Position numbers and translations under genes: made by a program | Assembly: GCA_001872985.1 (NCBI GenBank) | Contig: MNYA01000503.1 | Location: 1-7,569, forward strand | Origin: a bacterium CG2_30_54_10 | GTDB taxonomy: Bacteria; Muiribacteriota; Ozemobacteria; Ozemobacterales; Ozemobacteraceae | DNA: 7,569 bases | Direction of reading: 5' to 3' | Shown here: positions 1 through 6,734 of the stretch, one piece after another | Layout: each line of letters starts with the position of its first letter | Numbering within the stretch: the first letter of the stretch is position 1 | Notes under the pieces: model-generated | What the model was told of the DNA's origin: nothing | The model's input: only the letters and a program-made list of their open reading frames with translations | Database searches by the model: none

Positions 1-1
1 C

Positions 2-24
2 AGATTTCGGGAAATACCGAATCT
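2..24 (-). terminator. Possible intrinsic terminator stem (T-tract outside window)
   Basis: On the minus strand, AGATTCGG (24-17) pairs with CCGAAATCT (10-2) as 8 base pairs with one bulged A and a 6-base loop. The stem starts at the last base of the exported-protein stop codon, where a rho-independent terminator would be expected. The following T-tract, if any, lies beyond the left edge, and the stem is only moderately GC-rich. Confidence 0.4.
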
Positions 25-1304
25 CAGGGCTCCTGAAGAATTGCCGCCAAAAGGAACCAAGCCGCTTTCTTGAATCGCCCCGAATCGAAGTCCGGACGCG
101 AAACAAAATGCCCAGCCGCCCCCCCAAGCCTCCTTTGGAGCAGCTCCGCCAAAACGAACAACTCCGAGTCACGGTCCGGATCGAGCGAACGCTGAAACTC
201 GAGAACCTGGGATCGTGCCCCTTCAAGGCTGGAAGGATTCCGAAGCAACCGATCCGGGTCTTCCAAGAGCGCGAAAAAGAACCTGTCCTGTCCCTGAATC
301 TGGCCATTGTCCTTACCCTCCGCAAGCCTAGCGCCCGCGGGGGAAGGCGATCGGAGCGAGGAAGTATCCTGAAACCAGGAACGAACCCGCTGAAGGGACC
401 AGTTCAAGCGTGGTATCGATGAATAGCCCCGTTCTTCCAACAAGCCCGACATCTCGGACAACGAATGCCCAAGCAGCCACACTGCGAATGGCCGCCCGGT
501 CATCAGTGGAGGAAATGTGAAATCGGGTATCACGCTACCATCCGGCTGTTGAAGTGAAACGAGAAAAGTAACAGCCCTAAGCAGGGCAGGTTCCACTCTG
601 GGGGAAATGAATCTTATCCAGGCCAGAACTGCTGCCGCGCACAAAGTGGGGGTTACGACTCCGTACACGGGCGCCTCTGAAAAAGAAAACGATCCGTCGA
701 CTTTTTGCCAGGAGACTATTTTTTCGGCCAGGGAAAGCAGCGCAGACAACGGAAGCCTGAGCCCTTTGACTCGCGCCTCGCTCGCGGACAAGGCTAGAGG
801 AAGAACCCGATGGCAGCAAAAACACTTTTTGCGATCCTGCCACTCGGTTGTATCGATTGATAGTCTCTCCAGATCTGATTCCACACGGTAGCGTGATGCC
901 GACGTCCCTTCTATCAGAAGTTCTTCCCGGTACGGGATTGAGCTCTCACGTGTTAGAAGCGGTTCAATTTCGATCGACAGGGTTTCCGGATCGAAGATAC
1001 GGAAGGCAAAGCCCGTTTCCCCGGGATGCAACCCACAAACCGCCGAGCGGCTCGCGGTCCGGGCTATTGCGACACTTGCCTGGCGGCCGGGACCCCAGAT
1101 TGCGGAATGAACGGCGGAGATATTCACAAGATCCACTGCCATCGGCTTGGAAAAAAGGATTCTCACCCCATCTTTTCTTTTTTCGAGTGAATAAGACGCA
1201 ATTTGATCGGCGCCAGCAGTCTGCAAGAAAGGAAAAAAGGAAGGAAGAATGCCCGGAATAAGGGTAGCAATGAGAACAGCGACAAGCCTCCCAATACTCT
1301 TCAA
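24..1304 (-). CDS. Exported CXXCH protein with terpenoid-cyclase/prenyltransferase-like repeats
   Basis: This 426-residue protein has no assigned function. It starts with a signal peptide: Lys2 and Arg6, a hydrophobic core to about residue 28, and a likely cut after AGA near residue 32. Residues about 33-150 look beta-rich; VRILFSKPM (47-55) resembles an Ig-like (SbsA/Big_5-type) strand pattern, which is tentative. CFCCH (161-165) is a CXXCH heme-c motif with an extra Cys inside. From about 180 on it is helical, with QW-like repeats WQKVDGSF (199-206) and LQQPDGSV (251-258), as in alpha/alpha-toroid proteins related to squalene-hopene cyclase. It is much shorter than a real cyclase (~630 residues) and has no DXDD catalytic motif, so cyclase activity is unlikely. 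The TTG start is chosen for the signal peptide and an AAGGGGG site 8 bases upstream. It lies 55 bases after the regulator gene and is probably co-transcribed with it. Confidence 0.8.
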   Translation of the reverse strand: MKSIGRLVAVLIATLIPGILPSFFPFLQTAGADQIASYSLEKRKDGVRILFSKPMAVDLVNISAVHSAIWGPGRQASVAIARTASRSAVCGLHPGETGFAFRIFDPETLSIEIEPLLTRESSIPYREELLIEGTSASRYRVESDLERLSIDTTEWQDRKKCFCCHRVLPLALSASEARVKGLRLPLSALLSLAEKIVSWQKVDGSFSFSEAPVYGVVTPTLCAAAVLAWIRFISPRVEPALLRAVTFLVSLQQPDGSVIPDFTFPPLMTGRPFAVWLLGHSLSEMSGLLEERGYSSIPRLNWSLQRVRSWFQDTSSLRSPSPAGARLAEGKDNGQIQGQDRFFFALLEDPDRLLRNPSSLEGARSQVLEFQRSLDPDRDSELFVLAELLQRRLGGAAGHFVSRPDFDSGRFKKAAWFLLAAILQEP

Positions 1305-1312
1305 AGGTCACA

Positions 1313-1319
1313 CCCCCTT
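1313..1319 (-). promoter_or_regulatory. Shine-Dalgarno site for the TTG-started exported protein
   Basis: The minus strand reads AAGGGGG, 8 bases before the TTG at 1302-1304. No ATG or GTG in this frame gives an intact signal peptide, so this site is the main support for the TTG start. Confidence 0.6.
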
Positions 1320-1337
1320 GGTGGTTCCGGGCCACCA
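1319..1337 (-). other. Stem-loop between regulator and exported-protein genes
   Basis: A perfect 6-bp inverted repeat (TGGTGG at 1319-1324 on the plus strand, CCACCA at 1332-1337) encloses a 7-base loop. It sits in the 55-base gap and its last base touches the Shine-Dalgarno site of the next gene. No T-run follows, so it does not look like an intrinsic terminator. It could affect mRNA stability or ribosome access, or be chance. Confidence 0.3.
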
Positions 1338-1359
1338 TTGCCATTACCCAAAGCTTAAA

Positions 1360-2745
1360 TCAGGCTTCAGGTTCACCCAGCCGATCCTTGCGGATATCAT
1401 GTTTTTTGAGTTTGTAATGGAGGTTCTGGCGGGTTACCCCTAAAAGCTCGGCTGCCCGGGAATAATTCCATCCGGTGGTGTTCAATGCACGCACGATCAA
1501 CTCTTCCTCTATCTGGTCCATTGTGCGATCGAGAGGAAGAAGCCCGGGTGGAATTTCAGGGGCTCCGGCCCGAGCTTGTGGGAGCGGAATATCCTCTTCC
1601 CGAAGTTCACCGGTTCGCTTTAGGATTATGGCGCGTTCAAGAAGGTTTTCCAGTTCCCGGATGTTTCCGGGCCACTGGTAGGAGGCCAGATGACGCATCA
1701 AGGTTTCGGTGTGGTTGAAGGGACCACGCCGATGCTTGCGGGAAAACCGTTCGATGATGAAGGCAACCAGCTCTGGAAGATCTTCCAATCTTTCGCGAAG
1801 AGGAGGGAGCAATACCTCCATGACACTCAGCCTGTAGCAAAGGTCTTCCCTGAACCGGCCATCGGCAACCTCCTCTCGAAGATTCCGATTCGTCGCCGCG
1901 ATGATCCTGACGTCAGCCGTCAATGTCCTTGTATCGCCGACTTTCCTGAAGGAACCGTCCTGAAAAACGCGCAAAAGCTTGGCCTGACTTGCGAGAGAAA
2001 GATCTCCGATCTCGTCCAGGAAAAGAGTTCCACCCTCGGCAAGCTGGAAAAGCCCAGGCTTGTCCGCGAAAGCACCAGTGAAACTTCCTTTGATATGCCC
2101 GAACAACTCGCTTTCGAACAATCCTTCGGGAATCGCGCTACAATTGACCGGAAGAAACGGACGGGTGGCCCGACCAGAACCGAAGTGCAGTGCCCGCGCT
2201 ACCAACTCCTTGCCGGTGCCGCTCTCCCCTTCGATCAGTATCGTGCTGTCCGTGGCGGAAATTTTGTTCACAAGTTCGAGAACCAAACGCATCGCGGGAG
2301 ATTTCCCTATTATTTTGGGAGACCGATCGTCAAGGTTTTGTTTCTGATTCTGATTCAGATTCTGATTCTGAATCTGATTCGAATTCGAACTCAAGACCCT
2401 TCCGACCGCGGATTTGAAATCCCCGATTTCGAACGGCTTCAGAAGGTAGTCCCTGGCCCCAAGGCGCACCGCCGCCACGGCAGTCTCTACCGAAGAATAT
2501 GCCGTCATCAAAATACACGGGATTTCAGGAACTTTCTCTTTTAGACGGCTCAGCAGATCAAGCCCGGAAAGACCCGGCATTCGGATGTCGGAAACAACCA
2601 GCGACGGAGGCTTTGAGATGATTTGCAAAAGCGCTTGCGTGGGGTCAAGGAAGTCCGAAACCTCATACCCCTCGCTTTCCAGAGCACGCTTGAGCGCCCG
2701 CAGCAGCCGGCCTTCGTCATCGATCAGTACAATCCGATGGCCCAT
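1360..2745 (-). CDS. Sigma-54-dependent response regulator, NtrC family
   Basis: This 461-residue cytosolic transcription activator is the likely partner of the kinase encoded just upstream. The REC domain (1-118) has the acidic pair Asp9/Asp10, phospho-acceptor Asp53 (VSDIRMPG), Thr81 and Lys103. An Asn/Gln-rich linker (about 119-139) precedes the AAA+ domain (about 143-375). There the sequence shows Walker A GESGTGKE (173-180), the sigma-54 contact loop as GSFTGA (220-225), Walker B GTLFLDEIGD (239-248), sensor IIAATNRNL (281-289), the FREDLCYRL arginine-finger region (298-306) and PPLRER. A C-terminal Fis-type helix-turn-helix (about 413-450, SRAAELLGVTRQNLHYKLKK) binds DNA. It would open sigma-54 promoters by ATP hydrolysis once phosphorylated. 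The ATG start has a GGAGG site 4 bases upstream. No -24/-12 promoter was recognised here, so its targets are unknown. Confidence 0.97.
   Translation of the reverse strand: MGHRIVLIDDEGRLLRALKRALESEGYEVSDFLDPTQALLQIISKPPSLVVSDIRMPGLSGLDLLSRLKEKVPEIPCILMTAYSSVETAVAAVRLGARDYLLKPFEIGDFKSAVGRVLSSNSNQIQNQNLNQNQKQNLDDRSPKIIGKSPAMRLVLELVNKISATDSTILIEGESGTGKELVARALHFGSGRATRPFLPVNCSAIPEGLFESELFGHIKGSFTGAFADKPGLFQLAEGGTLFLDEIGDLSLASQAKLLRVFQDGSFRKVGDTRTLTADVRIIAATNRNLREEVADGRFREDLCYRLSVMEVLLPPLRERLEDLPELVAFIIERFSRKHRRGPFNHTETLMRHLASYQWPGNIRELENLLERAIILKRTGELREEDIPLPQARAGAPEIPPGLLPLDRTMDQIEEELIVRALNTTGWNYSRAAELLGVTRQNLHYKLKKHDIRKDRLGEPEA
2343..2390 (-). repeat. Hexanucleotide tandem repeat encoding the regulator's Asn/Gln linker
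   Basis: Eight consecutive hexamers of plus-strand consensus TCTGAT occur: TCTGAT twice, TCAGAT, TCTGAT, TCTGAA, TCTGAT, TCGAAT, TCGAAC. On the coding strand they give alternating Asn/Gln/Ser residues (about 119-134), joining the REC and AAA+ domains. Because 6 is a multiple of 3, a gain or loss of units would keep the reading frame and change the linker by two residues per unit. Confidence 0.9.
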
Positions 2746-2749
2746 TTTT

Positions 2750-2754
2750 CCTCC
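2750..2754 (-). promoter_or_regulatory. Shine-Dalgarno site of the response regulator
   Basis: The minus strand reads GGAGG followed by four A bases before the ATG at 2743-2745. It lies in the 30-base gap after the kinase stop codon. The spacing is short but usable and confirms the chosen start. Confidence 0.75.
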
Positions 2755-2775
2755 AGATCGATTATTGACATGGTA

Positions 2776-4560
2776 TCACGAGACCACGGTTGGAAAGACG
2801 CGAACGAGGGTAAAATGGAAAAGAGTCCAACCATCGGAGCTTCGTTCCACCCAGATCCGACCGCCATGCCCTTCAACGATAGATTGGCAGATAGCCAGCC
2901 CAAGCCCCGTCCCCTGCGTTTTGGTCGTCATGAGAGGCTCGAACAGGTGGCCGGCCGCTTCTCCGAGGCCCGGGCCATTGTCGGCGACAGTCACTCGCAA
3001 GGTATTCTCGTCCAAATAGCATGCTGAAAGCCGGATCGCGGGGGAAGCCACTCCCGCAACCGCATCCCGTGAGTTTTCCAGGAGATTTCGAAGAACCTGG
3101 TGAATTCCGGTCGGATCTGCCATCACCAAAGTGTCAGGAAATCTTTCGCATGCAAATTTCAACTTTCCGGTAGGCGCCGCTCCCTGAAACCGTTCAATCG
3201 TCTCGGCAACCATGTTCCCGAAGGAAACCGGTTTAAGCTCCGGAGGTTTGTTGTGGGCATACCGAAGCAACGATTCTATGATTTTGCGGCACCTCTTGGT
3301 TTCCTCAATGATTGCCAGAATGTCCTCAAGATCGTCGTCCCGGGTATTTTCCGCACCCGAAATATTCGCCAAACCCAGCTTCCAGCCCGGGGAATCGCCA
3401 TCGCTCGCGCCTCCCAGGTAAGGGTTCAACCGCGCTTTCGAATGGGCTTCCTTGAGAAGGCCGGCGCTTATCAAAATGGTTCCCAAAGGGTTGTTGATTT
3501 CATGTGCGACACTGGCGGAAAAGCGCCCAAGAACAGCCATCTTCTCTTTTTGAAGAAGTTGGTTTTGCACTTGGATCAACCGGTCCTGAGCTGCCGTGAG
3601 CTCTCGAACCATGCGATTGAAACTGCGTGCCAGTATTCCTATTTCGTCGTTCTCAGAGCGAAAATTCGGATCGTTCAAAGGAAGCTGGTGCCAGTGGCCA
3701 TCCGCGACCCTCTCGATTCCGATTTTGAGCCTTTCAAGCGGCTCGAACAGCCGACGGCCCAGAAAGTATCCCAGGATCAGAAGACCGATAACCTCGAGAA
3801 AAGCTAGACGAACCATCAGAGCATTGACGCCGGTTCTGCTCAGCGCCGCCATGTCAGCCTCATATCCGACCAGGAGAAACGGCCCATCGTCTGCCATTCG
3901 ATCGGCACGCATTCTGAACAACCTTCCGCCATGCAGCCTTTGCTGCGTGGATCCTTCGATTTCCAGATCGCTCAGATCGTTTTCCGGAAGCTCGGATATC
4001 GAGCCGTCAAGCCGGCCATCAGCATCCCAGGCAAAATAAAACGGGATTGACAAAGGGGGTGGACGTCGGGCAACGACCATGTGCGCGGACATGGACATGG
4101 ACATGGATGGGGATGCGAAAAAAGTCGTGGTAACAAGGAAACTGCTTCCCGAAAGAGGCCCGGTACGAGCAAGCCGAACCGGCCACCGGCGGGAAGTCAG
4201 GAATGGGCCTTCCAGGCGTACAGACGGGTAGAGCAAAGGAACATCATCCCGATAGACTTCTATCCAGTCGATCGCCATCTGACGCTTGAGCTTTTCGATG
4301 ACTCCGATGCTCTCTTCCAGTCCGGAATCCGAAAAATCAAGCGTTTCAATTGCCAGCGCAATCTCTCGGGAAAGCGATGCCAGACTCTCTTGCTCACTCC
4401 TGTAGGCATCGATCACCTGCGCCCTCAAGCCAATGAGTTTCCCGAGATCGGATGACTCAAGCGTGAACCCTAGTGTCTGTGCCGCCCAATAGGAGGTTAG
4501 GGAGGTCAAAACAACGATCAGGAAGGCAAAACCCAACCCGATCTTAAAACGAATGCTCAT
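2776..4560 (-). CDS. Membrane sensor histidine kinase, NtrB/AtoS-like
   Basis: This 594-residue protein is the sensor kinase of a two-component system and probably phosphorylates the NtrC-type regulator encoded 30 bases downstream. The order is: TM1 (about 7-28), an expected periplasmic sensor region (about 29-245, family not recognised, possibly Cache-like), TM2 (about 246-268), and HAMP (about 265-325, with DEIGILARSFN). A short coiled coil follows, then a HisKA domain with the phospho-acceptor His353 in SVAHEINNPLG, then a HATPase_c domain. The ATP-binding boxes are complete: N box NLLENSRDA (492-500), G1 DNGPGLG (527-533), F box LFEPLMTTK (539-547) and G2 GTGLGL (550-555). Two oddities are a roughly 25-30 residue insertion after the first HisKA helix and an MSMSMS stretch in the sensor domain. 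The ATG at 4558-4560 gives a typical kinase N-terminus but has no clear Shine-Dalgarno site. The stimulus cannot be read from the sequence. Confidence 0.95.
   Translation of the reverse strand: MSIRFKIGLGFAFLIVVLTSLTSYWAAQTLGFTLESSDLGKLIGLRAQVIDAYRSEQESLASLSREIALAIETLDFSDSGLEESIGVIEKLKRQMAIDWIEVYRDDVPLLYPSVRLEGPFLTSRRWPVRLARTGPLSGSSFLVTTTFFASPSMSMSMSAHMVVARRPPPLSIPFYFAWDADGRLDGSISELPENDLSDLEIEGSTQQRLHGGRLFRMRADRMADDGPFLLVGYEADMAALSRTGVNALMVRLAFLEVIGLLILGYFLGRRLFEPLERLKIGIERVADGHWHQLPLNDPNFRSENDEIGILARSFNRMVRELTAAQDRLIQVQNQLLQKEKMAVLGRFSASVAHEINNPLGTILISAGLLKEAHSKARLNPYLGGASDGDSPGWKLGLANISGAENTRDDDLEDILAIIEETKRCRKIIESLLRYAHNKPPELKPVSFGNMVAETIERFQGAAPTGKLKFACERFPDTLVMADPTGIHQVLRNLLENSRDAVAGVASPAIRLSACYLDENTLRVTVADNGPGLGEAAGHLFEPLMTTKTQGTGLGLAICQSIVEGHGGRIWVERSSDGWTLFHFTLVRVFPTVVS
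4087..4104 (-). repeat. Hexanucleotide tandem repeat encoding Met-Ser repeats in the kinase
   Basis: Three perfect GGACAT units (plus strand) are followed by a partial GGATGG unit. On the coding strand they encode the alternating Met/Ser stretch around residues 152-158 of the kinase sensor domain. Unit changes would stay in frame. Confidence 0.85.
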
Positions 4561-4710
4561 TTGTACAAGCTAAACGGAACGCACCATCCCCGCGCGGGCT
4601 GGAACGACGAAAGACCCCCCTCTTTATTGAGAAGATGCCGTTTGACTTCCCCGCAAATGTCGACCCACGCGATCCGCCATTTGGGGGCGATGCTCAAAAA
4701 AACCGAAGGG

Positions 4711-5463
4711 TCAGTAGCAGATGAGCTTGGCGAAAGAGTCAGGCTCAAGGCTGGCGCCCCCTACCAAGCCGCCGTCTATTCCGTCCTCTTTCATGTAGGT
4801 AGCCATGTTTTCGGGCTTAACAGATCCTCCATAAAGGATACGAATCTTATCGGCCGCTACGCTTCCATAACGGCTGTGGATGAACTCCCTGATGAGGCTG
4901 ACGGCATCCTTCGCATCCTTCGCCGATGCGTTCCGGCCGGTTCCGATGGCCCAGACGGGTTCATAGGCAACAACCAGATTCACTATGACATCCTCAGGGA
5001 CGCCTTTAATTCCAAGGTCCATTTGATTGAGAATCACTTGTTCGGTGAGATTCTGTTCCCGCTCACTGAGCTTCTCTCCGACGCACAGGATCGGAATCAG
5101 ACCGCCCTGGATTGCCGCAAGAACCTTCTTGTTGATCATCTGGTCGGTTTCTCCAAACACCCATCGACGCTCGGAGTGGCCTAAAATGACGAATTCGCAA
5201 TGAAGATCCTTGAGCATTCCGTGGGAAACCTCTCCGGTGAAAGCACCTTTTTCCTCGAAATACATGTTTTGAGCGCCGAGAAGAATCTGGGATTCCTTCC
5301 GGGCCTGATCAACAGCGGATATCAGGGGAAAAGACGGGCAAATAAGAATGTCACGATCCCTGATGTCGCGGATCTTAGGCAACAGGGCGGCAACGAACGA
5401 TCTGGCCTCCTGCTGAGTCTTGTGCATTTTCCAATTAGCTGCAATTAGGGGCCTTCTAGCCAT
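4711..5463 (-). CDS. tpiA: Triosephosphate isomerase
   Basis: This cytosolic TIM-barrel enzyme interconverts dihydroxyacetone phosphate and glyceraldehyde 3-phosphate, feeding the substrate of the gap product encoded upstream. At 250 residues it is a typical bacterial length. All catalytic residues are visible: Asn10 and Lys12 in AANWKM, His96 in ILGHSERR, and Glu168 in AYEPVWAIGTG. The phosphate-gripping segments are YGGSVKPEN (211-219) and DGGLVGGASLEP (230-241). The ATG start is fixed by a GGAGGAG site 7 bases upstream that lies inside the end of pgk. The TGA stop is followed on the coding strand by a T7 run, but the potential stem before it is only about 3 base pairs, so it is not a convincing terminator. 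No secG gene follows. Confidence 0.99.
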   Translation of the reverse strand: MARRPLIAANWKMHKTQQEARSFVAALLPKIRDIRDRDILICPSFPLISAVDQARKESQILLGAQNMYFEEKGAFTGEVSHGMLKDLHCEFVILGHSERRWVFGETDQMINKKVLAAIQGGLIPILCVGEKLSEREQNLTEQVILNQMDLGIKGVPEDVIVNLVVAYEPVWAIGTGRNASAKDAKDAVSLIREFIHSRYGSVAADKIRILYGGSVKPENMATYMKEDGIDGGLVGGASLEPDSFAKLICY

Positions 5464-5465
5464 GA

Positions 5466-6671
5466 TCAGGCTCCTCCAACCATATTTTTGATGTCGCGAG
5501 AAAAGATCTCGATCCCGGGAAGCGCCTTCCCTTCAAGGAATTCGAGGCAAGCGCCTCCGCCGGTGGATACATGGGTAACCTTTTCCGCCGCGCCCATCTG
5601 CTCGATGGCCGCGACCGAATCACCACCGCCAACGACCGTCGTCGCTTTGAGCGTGGTCAATATTTCAGCCATGGCACGGGTCCCGGCGTCGAACGGCTTC
5701 ATCTCGAAAACTCCCATGGGGCCGTTCCACAGTACCGTCTTGGCCTTCAGAAGCTCTGTCTTAAAAGCGGAAACAGTCTTGGGGCCGATGTCGAGGCCCA
5801 TCTCGTTGTCCGGGATCGCGTTGATCACTACGGTTTTGGATGCCACGCCCTCTTTGATCCCGGTGGCGGTAACCACGTCGACCGGAAGAACGATTAGTTT
5901 TCCGAGAGCCTTTGCCTTCTCCATGACCTTCTTCGCGAGCGTGATCTTGTCTTCTTCGCAAAGGGATTTTCCGATCTTGAATCCATTGGCTTTGAGGAAG
6001 GTGAATGCCATTCCACCGCCGATCAGAAGGCTGTCTACCTTGTTGAGAAGATTCTCGATGACGAGAATCTTGTCGCTGACCTTTGCCCCGCCCATCACGG
6101 CGACCATAGGCCTATCCGGGGATTGGGTAACCTTGGAAAGATAGGTGATCTCTTTTTCCATCAGAAAACCGGCGTAGGCCGGGAGGGTATCCGCAATTCC
6201 CGCCGTCGAGGCATGAGCCCGGTGGGCGGTTCCAAATGCATCGCTCACAAAGATCTCACCAAGTGACGCAAGAGCCCTGGCGAATGAAGGATCGTTCTTC
6301 TCTTCTTCCGCATGGAATCTGAGGTTTTCTAGAAGCAGGACATCACCGTCTTTGAGCGCCCTGGCCATCTTCATCGCCGCTTCCCCGATACAATCGGAAG
6401 CGAAGGCGATGGTTTTTTGCAGCAGTTCGCCCAGGCGTTTGACCGTGGGCTTCAACGAAAACTTCGGATCCGCGGTTCCCTTGGGGCGCCCAAGGTGGCT
6501 CATGACTATCAGGCGGCCGCCCTGAGCAATGATATACTTCAGAGTCGGAACCGCAGCCTGAATGCGGGTGTCATCAGTAATATCGAGGGCCTTGTCGAGG
6601 GGGACGTTGAAGTCAACTCGGATAAGAACGCGCTTCCCCTTGAACTGGATATCTCTTATGGTCCGGAACAT
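5466..6671 (-). CDS. pgk: Phosphoglycerate kinase
   Basis: This cytosolic enzyme transfers the acyl phosphate of 1,3-bisphosphoglycerate to ADP, giving ATP and 3-phosphoglycerate; it uses the product of the adjacent gap gene. At 401 residues it has the normal bacterial length and appears complete. N-domain substrate-binding motifs are RVDFNVP (18-24), Arg36, SHLGRP (58-63), ENLRFH (115-120) and the DAFGTAHRAHAST segment (144-156). C-domain nucleotide-binding motifs are GGAKVSDK (194-201), WNGPMGVFE (315-323), GGGDSV (348-353) and STGGGA (369-374). The ATG start at 6669-6671 is supported by an AAGGAGG site 11 bases upstream. The TGA stop lies only 2 bases before the tpiA ATG, so the two are probably translationally coupled. 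Nothing is missing or odd. Confidence 0.99.
   Translation of the reverse strand: MFRTIRDIQFKGKRVLIRVDFNVPLDKALDITDDTRIQAAVPTLKYIIAQGGRLIVMSHLGRPKGTADPKFSLKPTVKRLGELLQKTIAFASDCIGEAAMKMARALKDGDVLLLENLRFHAEEEKNDPSFARALASLGEIFVSDAFGTAHRAHASTAGIADTLPAYAGFLMEKEITYLSKVTQSPDRPMVAVMGGAKVSDKILVIENLLNKVDSLLIGGGMAFTFLKANGFKIGKSLCEEDKITLAKKVMEKAKALGKLIVLPVDVVTATGIKEGVASKTVVINAIPDNEMGLDIGPKTVSAFKTELLKAKTVLWNGPMGVFEMKPFDAGTRAMAEILTTLKATTVVGGGDSVAAIEQMGAAEKVTHVSTGGGACLEFLEGKALPGIEIFSRDIKNMVGGA
5471..5477 (-). promoter_or_regulatory. Shine-Dalgarno site of tpiA, inside the end of pgk
   Basis: The minus strand reads GGAGGAG 7 bases before the tpiA ATG and within the last codons of pgk. With the 2-base gap between stop and start, this favours translational coupling of the two enzymes. 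Confidence 0.85.
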
Positions 6672-6682
6672 GGCTTCTTATT

Positions 6683-6689
6683 CCTCCTT
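6683..6689 (-). promoter_or_regulatory. Shine-Dalgarno site of pgk
   Basis: The minus strand reads AAGGAGG, 11 bases before the pgk ATG. It lies in the 63-base gap after gap, where I see no terminator or promoter, so gap and pgk are probably one transcript. Confidence 0.8.
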
Positions 6690-6734
6690 ATGGTGAGAAA
6701 GTAATGTTTCGTGGCGTTCATTTCGATCGTAAAG

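Noticed and set aside
24..1304. Active squalene-hopene cyclase
   Set aside because: The protein is about 200 residues too short, has an N-terminal signal peptide and lacks the DXDD acid motif.
1305..1359. Sigma-54 promoter before the exported-protein gene
   Set aside because: A TGGCA element is present, but no TTGC-like -12 element lies at the required spacing. The same check failed in 4561-4710.
2190..2518. Open frames on both strands with Ser-Asp or Ser-Glu repeats
   Set aside because: They are other-frame readings of the hexamer repeat in the regulator linker; a repeat unit divisible by three stays open in several frames.
1690..2544. 284-codon plus-strand open frame
   Set aside because: It is antisense to the response regulator, whose motifs are intact from REC to helix-turn-helix. 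The plus-strand product shows no domain.
4696..4713. Possible intrinsic terminator after tpiA
   Set aside because: The minus strand has a T7 run just after the stop codon, but only about 3 base pairs (ACC/GGT) can form before it.
4561..5184. 207-codon plus-strand open frame
   Set aside because: Most of it is antisense to tpiA, which has every catalytic residue. No recognisable protein on the plus strand.
5488..6144. 218-codon plus-strand open frame over pgk
   Set aside because: It mirrors the codon pattern of pgk on the opposite strand, with low-complexity Ser/Pro/Arg composition and no motifs.
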